Of a stretch of 12,165 nucleotides of DNA, positions 1-6,195 are shown in pieces. The position numbers and the translations under genes are program-made. The stretch spans positions 1-12,165 of the forward strand of contig CALVPL010000144.1 of assembly GCA_944351315.1 (NCBI GenBank), read 5' to 3'. Source of the stretch: an uncultured Bacilli bacterium. GTDB lineage: Bacteria; Bacillota_I; Bacilli_A; RF39; UBA660. Position 1 is the first letter of the stretch; each line of letters starts with the position of its first letter. A model generated the notes under the pieces. It ran no database searches. It saw only the letters and a list, made by a program, of their open reading frames with translations, and had not been told where the DNA came from.

Positions 1-165
1 AAGATATTACAGCAAGTATGACGAGTTATTACTGCCTATTATCAATGATTTGCTTATAAAGAAATTATAAAACTTAGTGGTGAAATTTCAATTAATGATA
101 TGGTGAAATTTCTAAAAATGATTAACAAAACAAGGATTTTATTTGACAGGAACTTAAAAATTTAG
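1..165 (+). pseudogene. possible end of a gene, degraded or frameshifted
   Basis: No intact gene can be assigned here. One frame is open from base 2 to a TAA at 68-70 (22 residues, ending LLIKKL). Another is open from 49 to a TAG at 163-165 (ending TRILFDRNLKI) but has in-frame TGA codons at 19-21 and 46-48. Both tails have a protein-like composition, so this may be the 3' end of a gene that begins outside the window, perhaps with a frameshift. It could equally be non-coding. The second frame runs through the -35 box of the rpsD promoter, so any such gene would end inside that promoter. I do not recognise the product. Confidence 0.2.
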
Positions 166-171
166 TATAAT
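143..171 (+). promoter_or_regulatory. sigma-A promoter of rpsD
   Basis: A consensus TTGACA (143-148) is followed after exactly 17 bases by a consensus TATAAT (166-171). Both hexamers are perfect. Transcription should start near 178, giving an untranslated leader of about 150 bases before rpsD. The strength fits a ribosomal protein gene. Confidence 0.9.
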
Positions 172-177
172 TTTAAT

Positions 178-329
178 CGCTTAGAAGTTTGGCAGCGAAA
201 TCCTATTTATAATGTGTAACTAAACAAGTTTGTTCACGAGTATAATCTGCCATTAGAAAGTGTTAGTAGTTACTCCCTATAAACTAGTATTTCAAATAAC
301 TTTTAGCAAAATGGAAAGGAGAAAAAAAT
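178..329 (+). promoter_or_regulatory. structured rpsD leader, probable S4 autoregulatory site
   Basis: The leader between promoter and rpsD is long and foldable. TGGCAG (190-195) pairs with CTGCCA (247-252). It encloses a hairpin in which GTGTAAC (214-220) pairs with GTTCAC (232-237) with a bulged T217, extended by AAA (222-224) pairing with TTT (229-231) over a CAAG loop. In Bacillus subtilis the monocistronic rpsD gene is repressed by S4 binding to its own leader, so the same role is likely here. The structure is read from the sequence; the S4 binding is inference from the family. The ribosome binding site GAAAGGAG lies at 313-321. Confidence 0.6.
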
Positions 330-932
330 ATGGCAAGATATACTGGACCTCAATATAAAAAATCTCGTCGTTTAAATTTTTCGACTTTAGAAAATGGCAA
401 AGATCTTGCACGTCGTCCTTATGCACCAGGAATGCATGGAACGAATCGTCGTAAAAAATTAAGCGAATATGGTGTTCAATTACAAGAAAAACAAAAGGTT
501 CGTATTTTATATGGCTTAAATGAAAAACAATTCCACAGAACATTTGATAAAGCTTCAAACATGAGTGGAATTACTGGTGAAAATTTACTTTTCTTACTTG
601 AAAGTCGTTTAGATAATTTAGTTTATCGTATGGGACTTGCAAATACTCGTCGTGGAGCTAGACAATTAGTAAACCATGGTCATATTACTGTTAATGGCAG
701 AAAAGTAGATATTCCTTCTTATACTTGTAAACCTGGTGATGTTATTGCAGTTAAAGAAAATTCTTTAAATCATCCAGCTATTTTAGCAAGTTTAGAAGCT
801 ACAAATACTACTAAAGCTTTTGTAGAATTCGATAAGAAGAAAATGTCTGGTACTTATTTAAGACGTCCAGATCGTTCTGAATTAAATCCAGAAATCAATG
901 AAGCATTAATTGTAGAATATTACAACCGTTAA
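330..932 (+). CDS. rpsD: 30S ribosomal protein S4
   Basis: Primary 16S rRNA-binding protein that starts assembly of the 30S body; in Bacillus-type bacteria it also represses its own synthesis. The 200-residue length is normal. The N-terminus (MARYTGPQYKKSRRLN) and the region YAPGMHG followed by a basic, KQK-containing stretch are typical of S4. The S4 RNA-binding domain spans about residues 90-155 (LESRLDNLVYRMG, then RRGARQLVNHGHITVNG). It is the zinc-free C-minus type: no cysteine cluster is present in the N-terminal part. The start is fixed by GAAAGGAG eight bases upstream. The gene is monocistronic, with its own promoter, leader and terminator. All isoleucine codons are ATT or ATC. Confidence 0.98.
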   Translation: MARYTGPQYKKSRRLNFSTLENGKDLARRPYAPGMHGTNRRKKLSEYGVQLQEKQKVRILYGLNEKQFHRTFDKASNMSGITGENLLFLLESRLDNLVYRMGLANTRRGARQLVNHGHITVNGRKVDIPSYTCKPGDVIAVKENSLNHPAILASLEATNTTKAFVEFDKKKMSGTYLRRPDRSELNPEINEALIVEYYNR

Positions 933-956
933 AAAGCAATTCGTTGCTTTTTTTTT
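931..956 (+). terminator. intrinsic terminator of rpsD
   Basis: A nine-base stem AAAAAGCAA (931-939) / TTGCTTTTT (944-952) closes on a TTCG tetraloop and is followed by more T residues to 956. The stem begins inside the rpsD stop codon region. Confidence 0.93.
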
Positions 957-972
957 AATTCTTATGTATAAT
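944..972 (+). promoter_or_regulatory. promoter of the surface-protein gene, embedded in the rpsD terminator
   Basis: TATAAT (967-972) has a TTGCTT (944-949) exactly 17 bases upstream, and that hexamer is the descending arm of the rpsD terminator hairpin. Predicted transcription start is near 979, almost directly on the AGGGTG ribosome binding site (979-984). This implies a nearly leaderless transcript and supports the ATG at 991 over the one at 964. Confidence 0.6.
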
Positions 973-990
973 TTTATTAGGGTGAAAAAA

Positions 991-2097
991 ATGGATAAAT
1001 TAATAACTTTTGTCAAAGAAAACAAAAAGAAAACGATTCTTATAGGATGTATTATTCTACTCGTTATCATTTTTCTTATTGTTGGTAGTGTTGTACTTGT
1101 TCAAATTTTTAAAAGATATGATTATCATGAAATTGAAAACATCATGGTAACCAGTACAAAAGAATATTTGCAAAAAAATAGTTTTTTACTTCCTACTTCA
1201 GAAGAACCAGAAACGGTTATTGATGCTTCTAGTTTAATTTCAGAAAAATATATGAAAGAATTTTCTAAATTAAGTAAAGATCCTTCTTGTACCGGTGAAG
1301 TTAAAGTAAGTTATAATAATAGTTTTATTCGTTATGAACCTCAGCTTGCATGTCAAAATTACTCTTCTATCTCTTTAAAAGATACAATCTTAAATAATGA
1401 AGAAATCAAAGAAGATGATGATGGACTTTATCAATTAAATACTTTTTATACCTATCGGGGAGAATATGTGAATAATTATTTGAATTTTGCTGGAGATAGT
1501 TTCCGAATTTTAAAATTTGATGATGAGAAAATGTATTTGATTTTAGCAGATACAGCCAATGAACTAGAACAAGCTATTTATGACGATCGATATAATGAAA
1601 TGATTCATAGTAATCGCGGATATAACAATTTTGAATCAAGTCGTATTGAGGAAAATTTATTGGGAATTTATGATAGTTTTTTTGCTAATTACAAAAACTA
1701 TTTAGTACCTATGGATGCTTGTACTCATACTAGAAGTGAGACAGATTTTAATAATACGGGCGAGATTGAATGTACCACTACTTATAAAACCCCTATTTCT
1801 CTTCTATCTACTTATGATTATATTAATGCTTCTATTGATCCTTTATGTAAAACGATTACTTCTGGAAATTGTGCCAACTATAATTACTTAGCTAAGGCAA
1901 CAAATAAATGGTGGCTTTTAAATGGAACAAATGAAAATAGTTATGAAGTATATGCTGTAAATATTCGAGGTGCTATCAACTTAGAACATGCTAATACAAA
2001 AAAATACTTGCGTGTTGTCATAGCCATTCCAAGTGATGTGTTATATAAACAAGGTGATGGCACGGCTTCTAATCCTTATGAATTTTATTTATTTTAA
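991..2097 (+). CDS. membrane-anchored extracytoplasmic protein of unknown function with six paired cysteines
   Basis: I do not recognise a named family. From the ATG at 991 the product has 368 residues: a short basic N-terminus, one strong transmembrane helix (about 15-40), then an extracellular region. That region has six cysteines in three close pairs (100/121, 244/261, 286/294), which suggests disulfide bonds. The segment DPSCTGEVKV...YEPQLACQNY is a compact disulfide module of a kind seen in pilin-like surface proteins of gut Firmicutes. The C-terminal half has WW (307-308), an LRVVI strand and an ending GDGTASNPYEFYLF. The upstream ATG at 964 is rejected because it overlaps the -10 box and lacks a ribosome binding site; AGGGTG at 979-984 serves 991. 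It converges on the HerA-like gene. Confidence 0.85.
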   Translation: MDKLITFVKENKKKTILIGCIILLVIIFLIVGSVVLVQIFKRYDYHEIENIMVTSTKEYLQKNSFLLPTSEEPETVIDASSLISEKYMKEFSKLSKDPSCTGEVKVSYNNSFIRYEPQLACQNYSSISLKDTILNNEEIKEDDDGLYQLNTFYTYRGEYVNNYLNFAGDSFRILKFDDEKMYLILADTANELEQAIYDDRYNEMIHSNRGYNNFESSRIEENLLGIYDSFFANYKNYLVPMDACTHTRSETDFNNTGEIECTTTYKTPISLLSTYDYINASIDPLCKTITSGNCANYNYLAKATNKWWLLNGTNENSYEVYAVNIRGAINLEHANTKKYLRVVIAIPSDVLYKQGDGTASNPYEFYLF

Positions 2098-2128
2098 AAA
2101 GAAGTTTGTACATGAAACTTCTTTTTTT
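2096..2128. terminator. bidirectional terminator between convergent genes
   Basis: AAGAAGTTT (2099-2107) pairs with AAACTTCTT (2115-2123) across a seven-base loop. T residues follow on the right and A residues precede on the left, so the hairpin works on both strands. It touches the stop codons of both the surface-protein gene and the HerA-like gene. Confidence 0.9.
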
Positions 2129-3878
2129 AATTAAACCATAAATTTGAAACATAGACATTACTGCTTAAAGGCGGTGGATCTGGCATATCAATTTTTGCTA
2201 ACATTGGCAGTGGAATAGATGAGCCAAAAACAAGAGCAATTCCTTTTCTAAGAGTTTTTAATCTTTCTAGTTCCTCTCTGGTAATACTAGAGGTTATCGC
2301 ATCAATCATTTTATAGTCTTCAGGATGGAAAATCCGAAAAACTAAAAAATTCGAACATTGAGATAAAGCTGTTTTGGATAGTTCACTTGGCCGTTGCGTA
2401 ATAAAGCCCATTAAAACTCCATATTTTCTTCCCTCTTTTGTAATGCGATCAAAGATATTATAGCCAATTACTTCAGCATCACGATCGTTATTTACATAAC
2501 GATGAGCTTCTTCTAAAATAATATTAATTGGAAAAGAACCACGATTTTCTAAGGAAGTTGCAAAATCAAAAAATAACTTAGAATACAGTTTGGTCAAGAT
2601 TTTGGCAAACCGATCTTCCATAGAATCTAAATTGACATTGACAATCTGGGCTGTCTCGCCATTTTCAGCTCGAAAGAGATTCTCCACATAATCTTTTTTA
2701 CTGATTACATTAGGAAATTCAAAAAACTTTTTATAAGGTCCTTCTATTATTTGATGCAAATGAATTCTTAGAGTTACTGCTCGTTCATACATGGAAACAC
2801 TATTGTAAATTCCTTCAGATAAAAGAGCAAATTCTAATGCATCATATATATCTTCTAAAGTGTATACAAGATTTGGTACAACTCCATGATATTCTTTATT
2901 CTCTTTAAATTGCGTTAAATAATCGATGACTTTTGAAATAGCATTAATTTTTCCTTGATCGTCAATATTTAAACATTGTCTTATTGTTCTTGTGTAGCCG
3001 AGTTCTTTAATTTGACTATTTTCATTTAAATCATCGGTATGATATTTTGCCAGAATGGAAAGAACTTGATCTCTAATTTGACTTGCCTCTTTTCCACTTG
3101 ACAACACTTCTAAAAGACAACTTGCTATAATGCTATTTTTATACTGAATTGCTCCTGGATCTTCACTTTTAAAAATACCTACATATTGTAAAGTTTTTTC
3201 TAAAATAGGAATTAAGAAAGGATCTTCCACATTTAATAAAATAGCTAGATCATCGGCATCTAAAAAATATGGTGGAATGGTAATCACATTTGCAATATCA
3301 TCTCTTTTATTTTGAAAATTTTTTATATGAATTCCTGGAATATTGGGCAGATTTTTAAAAGCATTTTGGTATTCTCCATAGACATCAAATAAAATAATAT
3401 GAGCATTTTTTGGAGGAATTTCACTATAATAAAAAATGTTTTGAATAAGTCTTGCTACTCCACAAGATTTTCCAAATCCCGAATTACCGATGATAGCAAA
3501 ATGATTGGAAAAAAAATCGTTTAAATCAACTGTTACTTTAAAGTTATCATATAAAGTGGATGAACCTATTAATAAAGTATCTTTATTGTGAAAGTTTTGA
3601 TTTCCTATAAACGTTTGGAGTTCTTGAGCATTAACTATTCTGGGTGGATTTTGTAATCTTGGGGCTTGATAAATTCCAGTTATAAATTTGCCATTTAAAA
3701 TTTCACCAATTAGCATAATACTAAAACTTTCTTTTGTAATTTCTATAATTTTTCCTATAATTATTCTATTTTGTTCTGTAAAAGATACATGAATTCCTTT
3801 TAAATATAAAGGAATTTGTCCACTTATATTTTCTATTACTACTGTATTCTCGTCCGCATTTATTATTTTTCCAAACAT
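2127..3878 (-). CDS. HerA-type FtsK/HerA-superfamily ATPase (DUF87)
   Basis: A hexameric ring ATPase of the HerA clade, predicted to translocate DNA. The 583 residues start with a beta-rich HAS-barrel (about 1-75) and carry Walker A GNSGFGKS (131-138), an FDVYGEY element (164-170) matching the HerA D-x-x-GEY motif, Walker B IILEEAHR with tandem glutamates 456-457, a KEGRKYG arginine-finger region (481-487) and TQRPSEL (494-500) as sensor. Archaeal HerA works with the nuclease NurA in end resection; bacterial relatives are often paired with Sir2 or nuclease partners in phage defence. No such partner is present: neighbours are a surface protein and two mini-genes. The start is supported by AAAGGTGG upstream and a strong promoter of its own. 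DNA-repair or replication use is inference. Confidence 0.9.
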   Translation of the reverse strand: MFGKIINADENTVVIENISGQIPLYLKGIHVSFTEQNRIIIGKIIEITKESFSIMLIGEILNGKFITGIYQAPRLQNPPRIVNAQELQTFIGNQNFHNKDTLLIGSSTLYDNFKVTVDLNDFFSNHFAIIGNSGFGKSCGVARLIQNIFYYSEIPPKNAHIILFDVYGEYQNAFKNLPNIPGIHIKNFQNKRDDIANVITIPPYFLDADDLAILLNVEDPFLIPILEKTLQYVGIFKSEDPGAIQYKNSIIASCLLEVLSSGKEASQIRDQVLSILAKYHTDDLNENSQIKELGYTRTIRQCLNIDDQGKINAISKVIDYLTQFKENKEYHGVVPNLVYTLEDIYDALEFALLSEGIYNSVSMYERAVTLRIHLHQIIEGPYKKFFEFPNVISKKDYVENLFRAENGETAQIVNVNLDSMEDRFAKILTKLYSKLFFDFATSLENRGSFPINIILEEAHRYVNNDRDAEVIGYNIFDRITKEGRKYGVLMGFITQRPSELSKTALSQCSNFLVFRIFHPEDYKMIDAITSSITREELERLKTLRKGIALVFGSSIPLPMLAKIDMPDPPPLSSNVYVSNLWFN

Positions 3879-3905
3879 AATTATCCACCTTTTATTCTTG
3901 TACTC

Positions 3906-3934
3906 ATTGTATCATAGAATTTTAAAAAAGACAA
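3906..3934 (-). promoter_or_regulatory. promoter of the HerA-like gene
   Basis: On the minus strand TTGTCT (3934-3929) precedes TACAAT (3911-3906) with a 17-base spacer that ends in TGA, giving an extended -10. It starts just after the terminator of the small genes upstream. Confidence 0.82.
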
Positions 3935-3943
3935 TTTGCGAAA

Positions 3944-3972
3944 GAAAAAAAGAAGGTTTTTTGCCCTCCTTA
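3944..3972 (-). terminator. intrinsic terminator of the small-peptide genes
   Basis: On the minus strand AAGGAGG (3971-3965) pairs with CCTTCTT (3956-3950), including one G-T pair, over an eight-base loop. A T-rich tail runs to 3944. It directly follows the stop of the 39-residue peptide. Confidence 0.8.
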
Positions 3973-3973
3973 T

Positions 3974-4093
3974 TTAGAATAGAATTCCACCTAGAATAAT
4001 TGCAAGTAAGATATATAAAACCAAAATGATGAATGCACCATTACCATGATTACATCCACATCCTGTCTCTACATTTTTTTTGCAGCAATTCAT
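3974..4093 (-). CDS. YjcZ-like small membrane peptide (39 residues)
   Basis: A very short gene, easily missed. The product begins MNCCKKN, has a polar glycine- and cysteine-bearing stretch with CGC (residues 12-14) and NHGNG, then one hydrophobic helix GAFIILVLYILLAIILGG (19-36), and stops with TAA. The hydrophobic core, rich in the pattern I-I-L-V-L-x-I-L-L, resembles the YjcZ family of tiny proteins linked to sporulation in Bacillus. An ideal GGAGGTG lies seven bases before the ATG, which argues strongly for real translation. It lies downstream of a sister gene starting with the same MNCC, 22 bases away, and ends just before a terminator. Four cysteines (3, 4, 12, 14) in so short a peptide are unusual. 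The function is unknown. Confidence 0.85.
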   Translation of the reverse strand: MNCCKKNVETGCGCNHGNGAFIILVLYILLAIILGGILF

Positions 4094-4115
4094 AAGGCAC
4101 CTCCTTTATTAAAGA

Positions 4116-4205
4116 CTAAATGAATGCTCCTACAATTAAGATTAGTAAGATGAATAATACCAAAATGATTGCAGGTCCAAGTCCATTTTCACGACAGCAG
4201 TTCAT
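4116..4205 (-). CDS. YjcZ-like small membrane peptide (29 residues)
   Basis: A minimal gene with the same plan as its downstream sister: MNCC start, a short linker (RENGLGP), then a single helix AIILVLFILLILIVGAF to the end (TAG stop). The core ILVLFILLILIVGA is close to the signature helix of YjcZ-family proteins. The ribosome binding site GGAGGG sits six bases upstream of the ATG. With the 39-residue gene it forms a tandem duplication that has since diverged, and both share one terminator. It is probably membrane-inserted. The family is associated with spores in Bacillus, but homologues occur in other Firmicutes, so sporulation cannot be concluded. Confidence 0.87.
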   Translation of the reverse strand: MNCCRENGLGPAIILVLFILLILIVGAFI

Positions 4206-4236
4206 AAACTCCCTCCTTTTATTTGTCTTTTCAATA

Positions 4237-4263
4237 TAGTTTATGGTTAATTTTTCAATTGGT
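4237..4263 (-). promoter_or_regulatory. possible sigma-E/sigma-K-like promoter for the small-peptide genes
   Basis: No good sigma-A promoter is visible before the small genes. The minus strand carries CATAAACTA (4245-4237), which fits the mother-cell consensus CATANNNTA, with AC (4263-4262) 16 bases upstream as in sigma-K promoters. The match is short and could be chance in A+T-rich DNA. Confidence 0.3.
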
Positions 4264-4278
4264 GCATACATATAAAAC

Positions 4279-4307
4279 TTGTATTTCTTAAAGTGAATTG
4301 ATATAAT
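4279..4307 (+). promoter_or_regulatory. promoter of the PrsA-like gene
   Basis: TTGTAT (4279-4284), a 17-base spacer ending in TGA, and a perfect TATAAT (4302-4307) form an extended -10 promoter. It lies divergent to the small-peptide genes. Confidence 0.87.
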
Positions 4308-4336
4308 AAATATGTTTTAACGATGGGAGTGAAAAA

Positions 4337-5350
4337 ATGAAAAACAAAACAAAAAAAATCGTCATTCTTGGGGCTTGTACCTTACTTTTATGCGGATGTG
4401 GAAAAACAATTCCTACTCTATCTGATGGTAGTCAAGCTGTAGTAAGTTTTAATGAAGGAACAGAAAGTATTTCAGCCGATCAACTTTATGCAAAAATGAA
4501 AGAAAATTATTCTTTAAATGCTATTATTTCTTTAATGGATACAGAAATTTTAGAGCAAAAATATGCCGATGATTTAGAAGATGCCAAAGAAGAAGCTGAA
4601 AATACTATTAAATCTATGATTGATACTTACGGTGAAACAACAGTTATCTCTTATTATGGTTCTGTTGATGCTGGAAAAGAAACTATTTATTTAGGTACTT
4701 TAAGAAATAAAGCAATTTTAGATTATGGAAAATCTTTAGTTACTGAAGATGAAATTAAAGGCTACTACGATAAAAATATTTATGGCGATGTTACTGTAGA
4801 TCATATTTTAGTAAAAACTGGTGTAACAGATGAGACTTCAGAAGAAGATAAAGAAAAATTAGAAACCGAAGCTAAAAATGAAATCAATGAAATTATTGAA
4901 AAATTGAATGCAGCTGAAGATAAATTAGCTACTTTTAAAGAATTAGCCAAAGAGTATTCTGACGATGAAGCTACAAAAAATAACGGTGGAAGTTTAGGAG
5001 CTATCAATACAGGAACTTTATCTAGTTCTTATGATGAAATTTTAAAAGCTGCTCGTAACTTAAAAGATGGTGAATACTCTACTTCTGTAATTACTACAAG
5101 TTTAGGTTATCATGTTATCTTTAGAGAAAGCAGTGCTGAAAAACCTGCCTTAGAAGATAAAAAAGAAGAAATTACAGAAACTTTAGCCAATCAAAAAATT
5201 TCTGAAGATCAAACAATTCAAGTTACAGCATTAGATGAATTACGTAAAGAATATGGTATGAAAATTAATGATTCTGATATTGCTAAAAAATATTCTGATT
5301 ATATTGCAAATCAAATTGCAAGTATTAAAGCAAATTCAAGTAGTAACTAA
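4337..5350 (+). CDS. prsA: PrsA-type foldase lipoprotein (parvulin peptidyl-prolyl isomerase)
   Basis: An extracytoplasmic, membrane-tethered folding factor for secreted proteins. The 337 residues open with a lipoprotein signal: basic MKNKTKK, a hydrophobic core, and lipobox LCGC with C21 the predicted lipidated residue. Residues 35-145 match the PrsA chaperone N-domain (ISADQLYAKMK, a helix-rich middle). The parvulin rotamase domain spans about 152-264, from VDHILVK (H156) through GGSLGAI and ending in GYHVIF (H259); both parvulin histidines are kept. The C-terminal helix region (270-337) completes the usual chaperone lobe. The ribosome binding site is GGGAGTG at 4325-4331. It is monocistronic with its own promoter, and converges on recX through a shared terminator. 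Confidence 0.92.
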   Translation: MKNKTKKIVILGACTLLLCGCGKTIPTLSDGSQAVVSFNEGTESISADQLYAKMKENYSLNAIISLMDTEILEQKYADDLEDAKEEAENTIKSMIDTYGETTVISYYGSVDAGKETIYLGTLRNKAILDYGKSLVTEDEIKGYYDKNIYGDVTVDHILVKTGVTDETSEEDKEKLETEAKNEINEIIEKLNAAEDKLATFKELAKEYSDDEATKNNGGSLGAINTGTLSSSYDEILKAARNLKDGEYSTSVITTSLGYHVIFRESSAEKPALEDKKEEITETLANQKISEDQTIQVTALDELRKEYGMKINDSDIAKKYSDYIANQIASIKANSSSN

Positions 5351-5378
5351 AAAAATGGCGAGATTAGCCATTTTTTTT
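5349..5378. terminator. bidirectional terminator between prsA and recX
   Basis: AAAAATGGC (5351-5359) pairs with GCCATTTTT (5367-5375) over a seven-base loop. The A-run on the left and T-run on the right let it stop transcription from both convergent genes; it touches both stop codons. Confidence 0.92.
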
Positions 5379-6132
5379 ATGATTCAAAAGCTTGATCAAT
5401 TTCTTCTTTTTTGTATCCTTTTTGATATAAACGCATTTTTATTTGATAATCTAAAGCACTTCCAGCATATTTTTTCGAAAGTTTTTGCTTTAATTTTTCT
5501 TTTTCTTTTAAAAGAATATTTGGATCATTTTCTTCGGATAGATTAGCTAGAGGTTCTGCTATCATCTCTTCATTATAGCCATGAAGAAACAAATATTGCT
5601 TTAGTTTATTTTTAAACATCATGGAACTTTCTTTTTTTCGTTCCCGAAGTCTTTTTTGAATAATTTTGTTTATTTTTTCTTCCCAGATTGTCGACTCTAT
5701 TTCAAAAACTTTCTTTCCTTCGATTCCTAATTGTTTTAGTTCTTTTTGAATTTTATAAGGTCCATCAGTTGTTAAGGCAATTTTATCATGCAGAAATACT
5801 TCTTCATACTGCTCATCATTAAGATATCCTTCATTCGTTAGTTTTTGGATGGTATGATCAATATCTTTTTTTGAAAATTCTGCTTTTTTTAAAAACTTTT
5901 CAATTTCTAAAGAAGAACGCATTTTCCGGTTTAAAAATTGCAGAGCTTTATAATAAGCATCTAAGGTTTGGTTTTCTGCTTGTAATTTTTCTAATTCTTT
6001 TTCTGTAAATTGTTTTTTGAGTAATAAAGAATATTTTAAAACGATAGCATCATAAAAAGAATAGGATTGATTCTTCTCTAATATCACTGAATAAATATTT
6101 TTCTTTTCTTTTTTCCATTTTATTACTTTCAT
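5377..6132 (-). CDS. recX: regulatory protein RecX
   Basis: RecX binds RecA filaments and modulates recombination and the SOS response. At 251 residues it has the length of the Gram-positive form (longer than the roughly 150-residue proteobacterial one). The diagnostic region ALQFLNRKMRSSLEIEKFLKK (about 63-83) is followed by tandem three-helix repeats with signatures LTNEGYLNDEQYEEVF, GPYKIQKELKQLGI and, near the end, YQIKMRLYQKGYKKEEID. The ATG is fixed by GGAGGGG about seven bases upstream. recA is not adjacent in this window. The gene is transcribed from its own promoter, whose -35 lies in the terminator of the preceding reductase gene. Confidence 0.9.
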   Translation of the reverse strand: MKVIKWKKEKKNIYSVILEKNQSYSFYDAIVLKYSLLLKKQFTEKELEKLQAENQTLDAYYKALQFLNRKMRSSLEIEKFLKKAEFSKKDIDHTIQKLTNEGYLNDEQYEEVFLHDKIALTTDGPYKIQKELKQLGIEGKKVFEIESTIWEEKINKIIQKRLRERKKESSMMFKNKLKQYLFLHGYNEEMIAEPLANLSEENDPNILLKEKEKLKQKLSKKYAGSALDYQIKMRLYQKGYKKEEIDQAFES

Positions 6133-6150
6133 GAGTACCCCTCCAATTAA

Positions 6151-6179
6151 AGTATAGAAAATCTGCCAAAAAAAAGCAA
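6151..6179 (-). promoter_or_regulatory. recX promoter, embedded in the upstream terminator
   Basis: On the minus strand TTGCTT (6179-6174) and TATACT (6156-6151) are separated by 17 bases. The TTGCTT is part of the descending arm and T-tract of the terminator of the reductase gene, the same arrangement as after rpsD. Confidence 0.6.
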
Positions 6180-6195
6180 GTTTTTCACTTACTTT
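6168..6195 (-). terminator. intrinsic terminator of the flavoprotein/reductase operon
   Basis: On the minus strand AAAGTAAG (6195-6188) pairs with CTTGCTTT (6180-6173), with one T-G pair, over loop TGAAAAA, followed by T residues to 6168. The ascending arm includes the stop codon of the reductase gene. Confidence 0.82.

Noticed and set aside
1..165. Reassignment of TGA to tryptophan: reading the two TGA codons as Trp gives a continuous 54-codon frame, and the remnant at 11403 also continues through TGA
   Set aside because: Intact genes encode Trp with TGG and contain no internal TGA. The ferritin-like gene ends in TGA exactly where its terminator hairpin starts. The standard code fits the window.
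292..558. Minus-strand open frame across the rpsD start
   Set aside because: It is antisense to the highly conserved S4 N-terminus and leader and has no ribosome binding site or promoter.
964..990. Upstream ATG at 964 as start of the surface protein
   Set aside because: It lies upstream of and within the -10 box, has no ribosome binding site, and would place nine extra residues before the typical basic start at 991.
4801..5007. Minus-strand open frame inside prsA
   Set aside because: It is a shadow of the lysine- and glutamate-rich coding strand, without a ribosome binding site, opposite the conserved parvulin domain.
5268..5546. Plus-strand open frame spanning the prsA end, terminator and recX end
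   Set aside because: It reads through a strong bidirectional terminator and lies in the wrong frame over two conserved genes.
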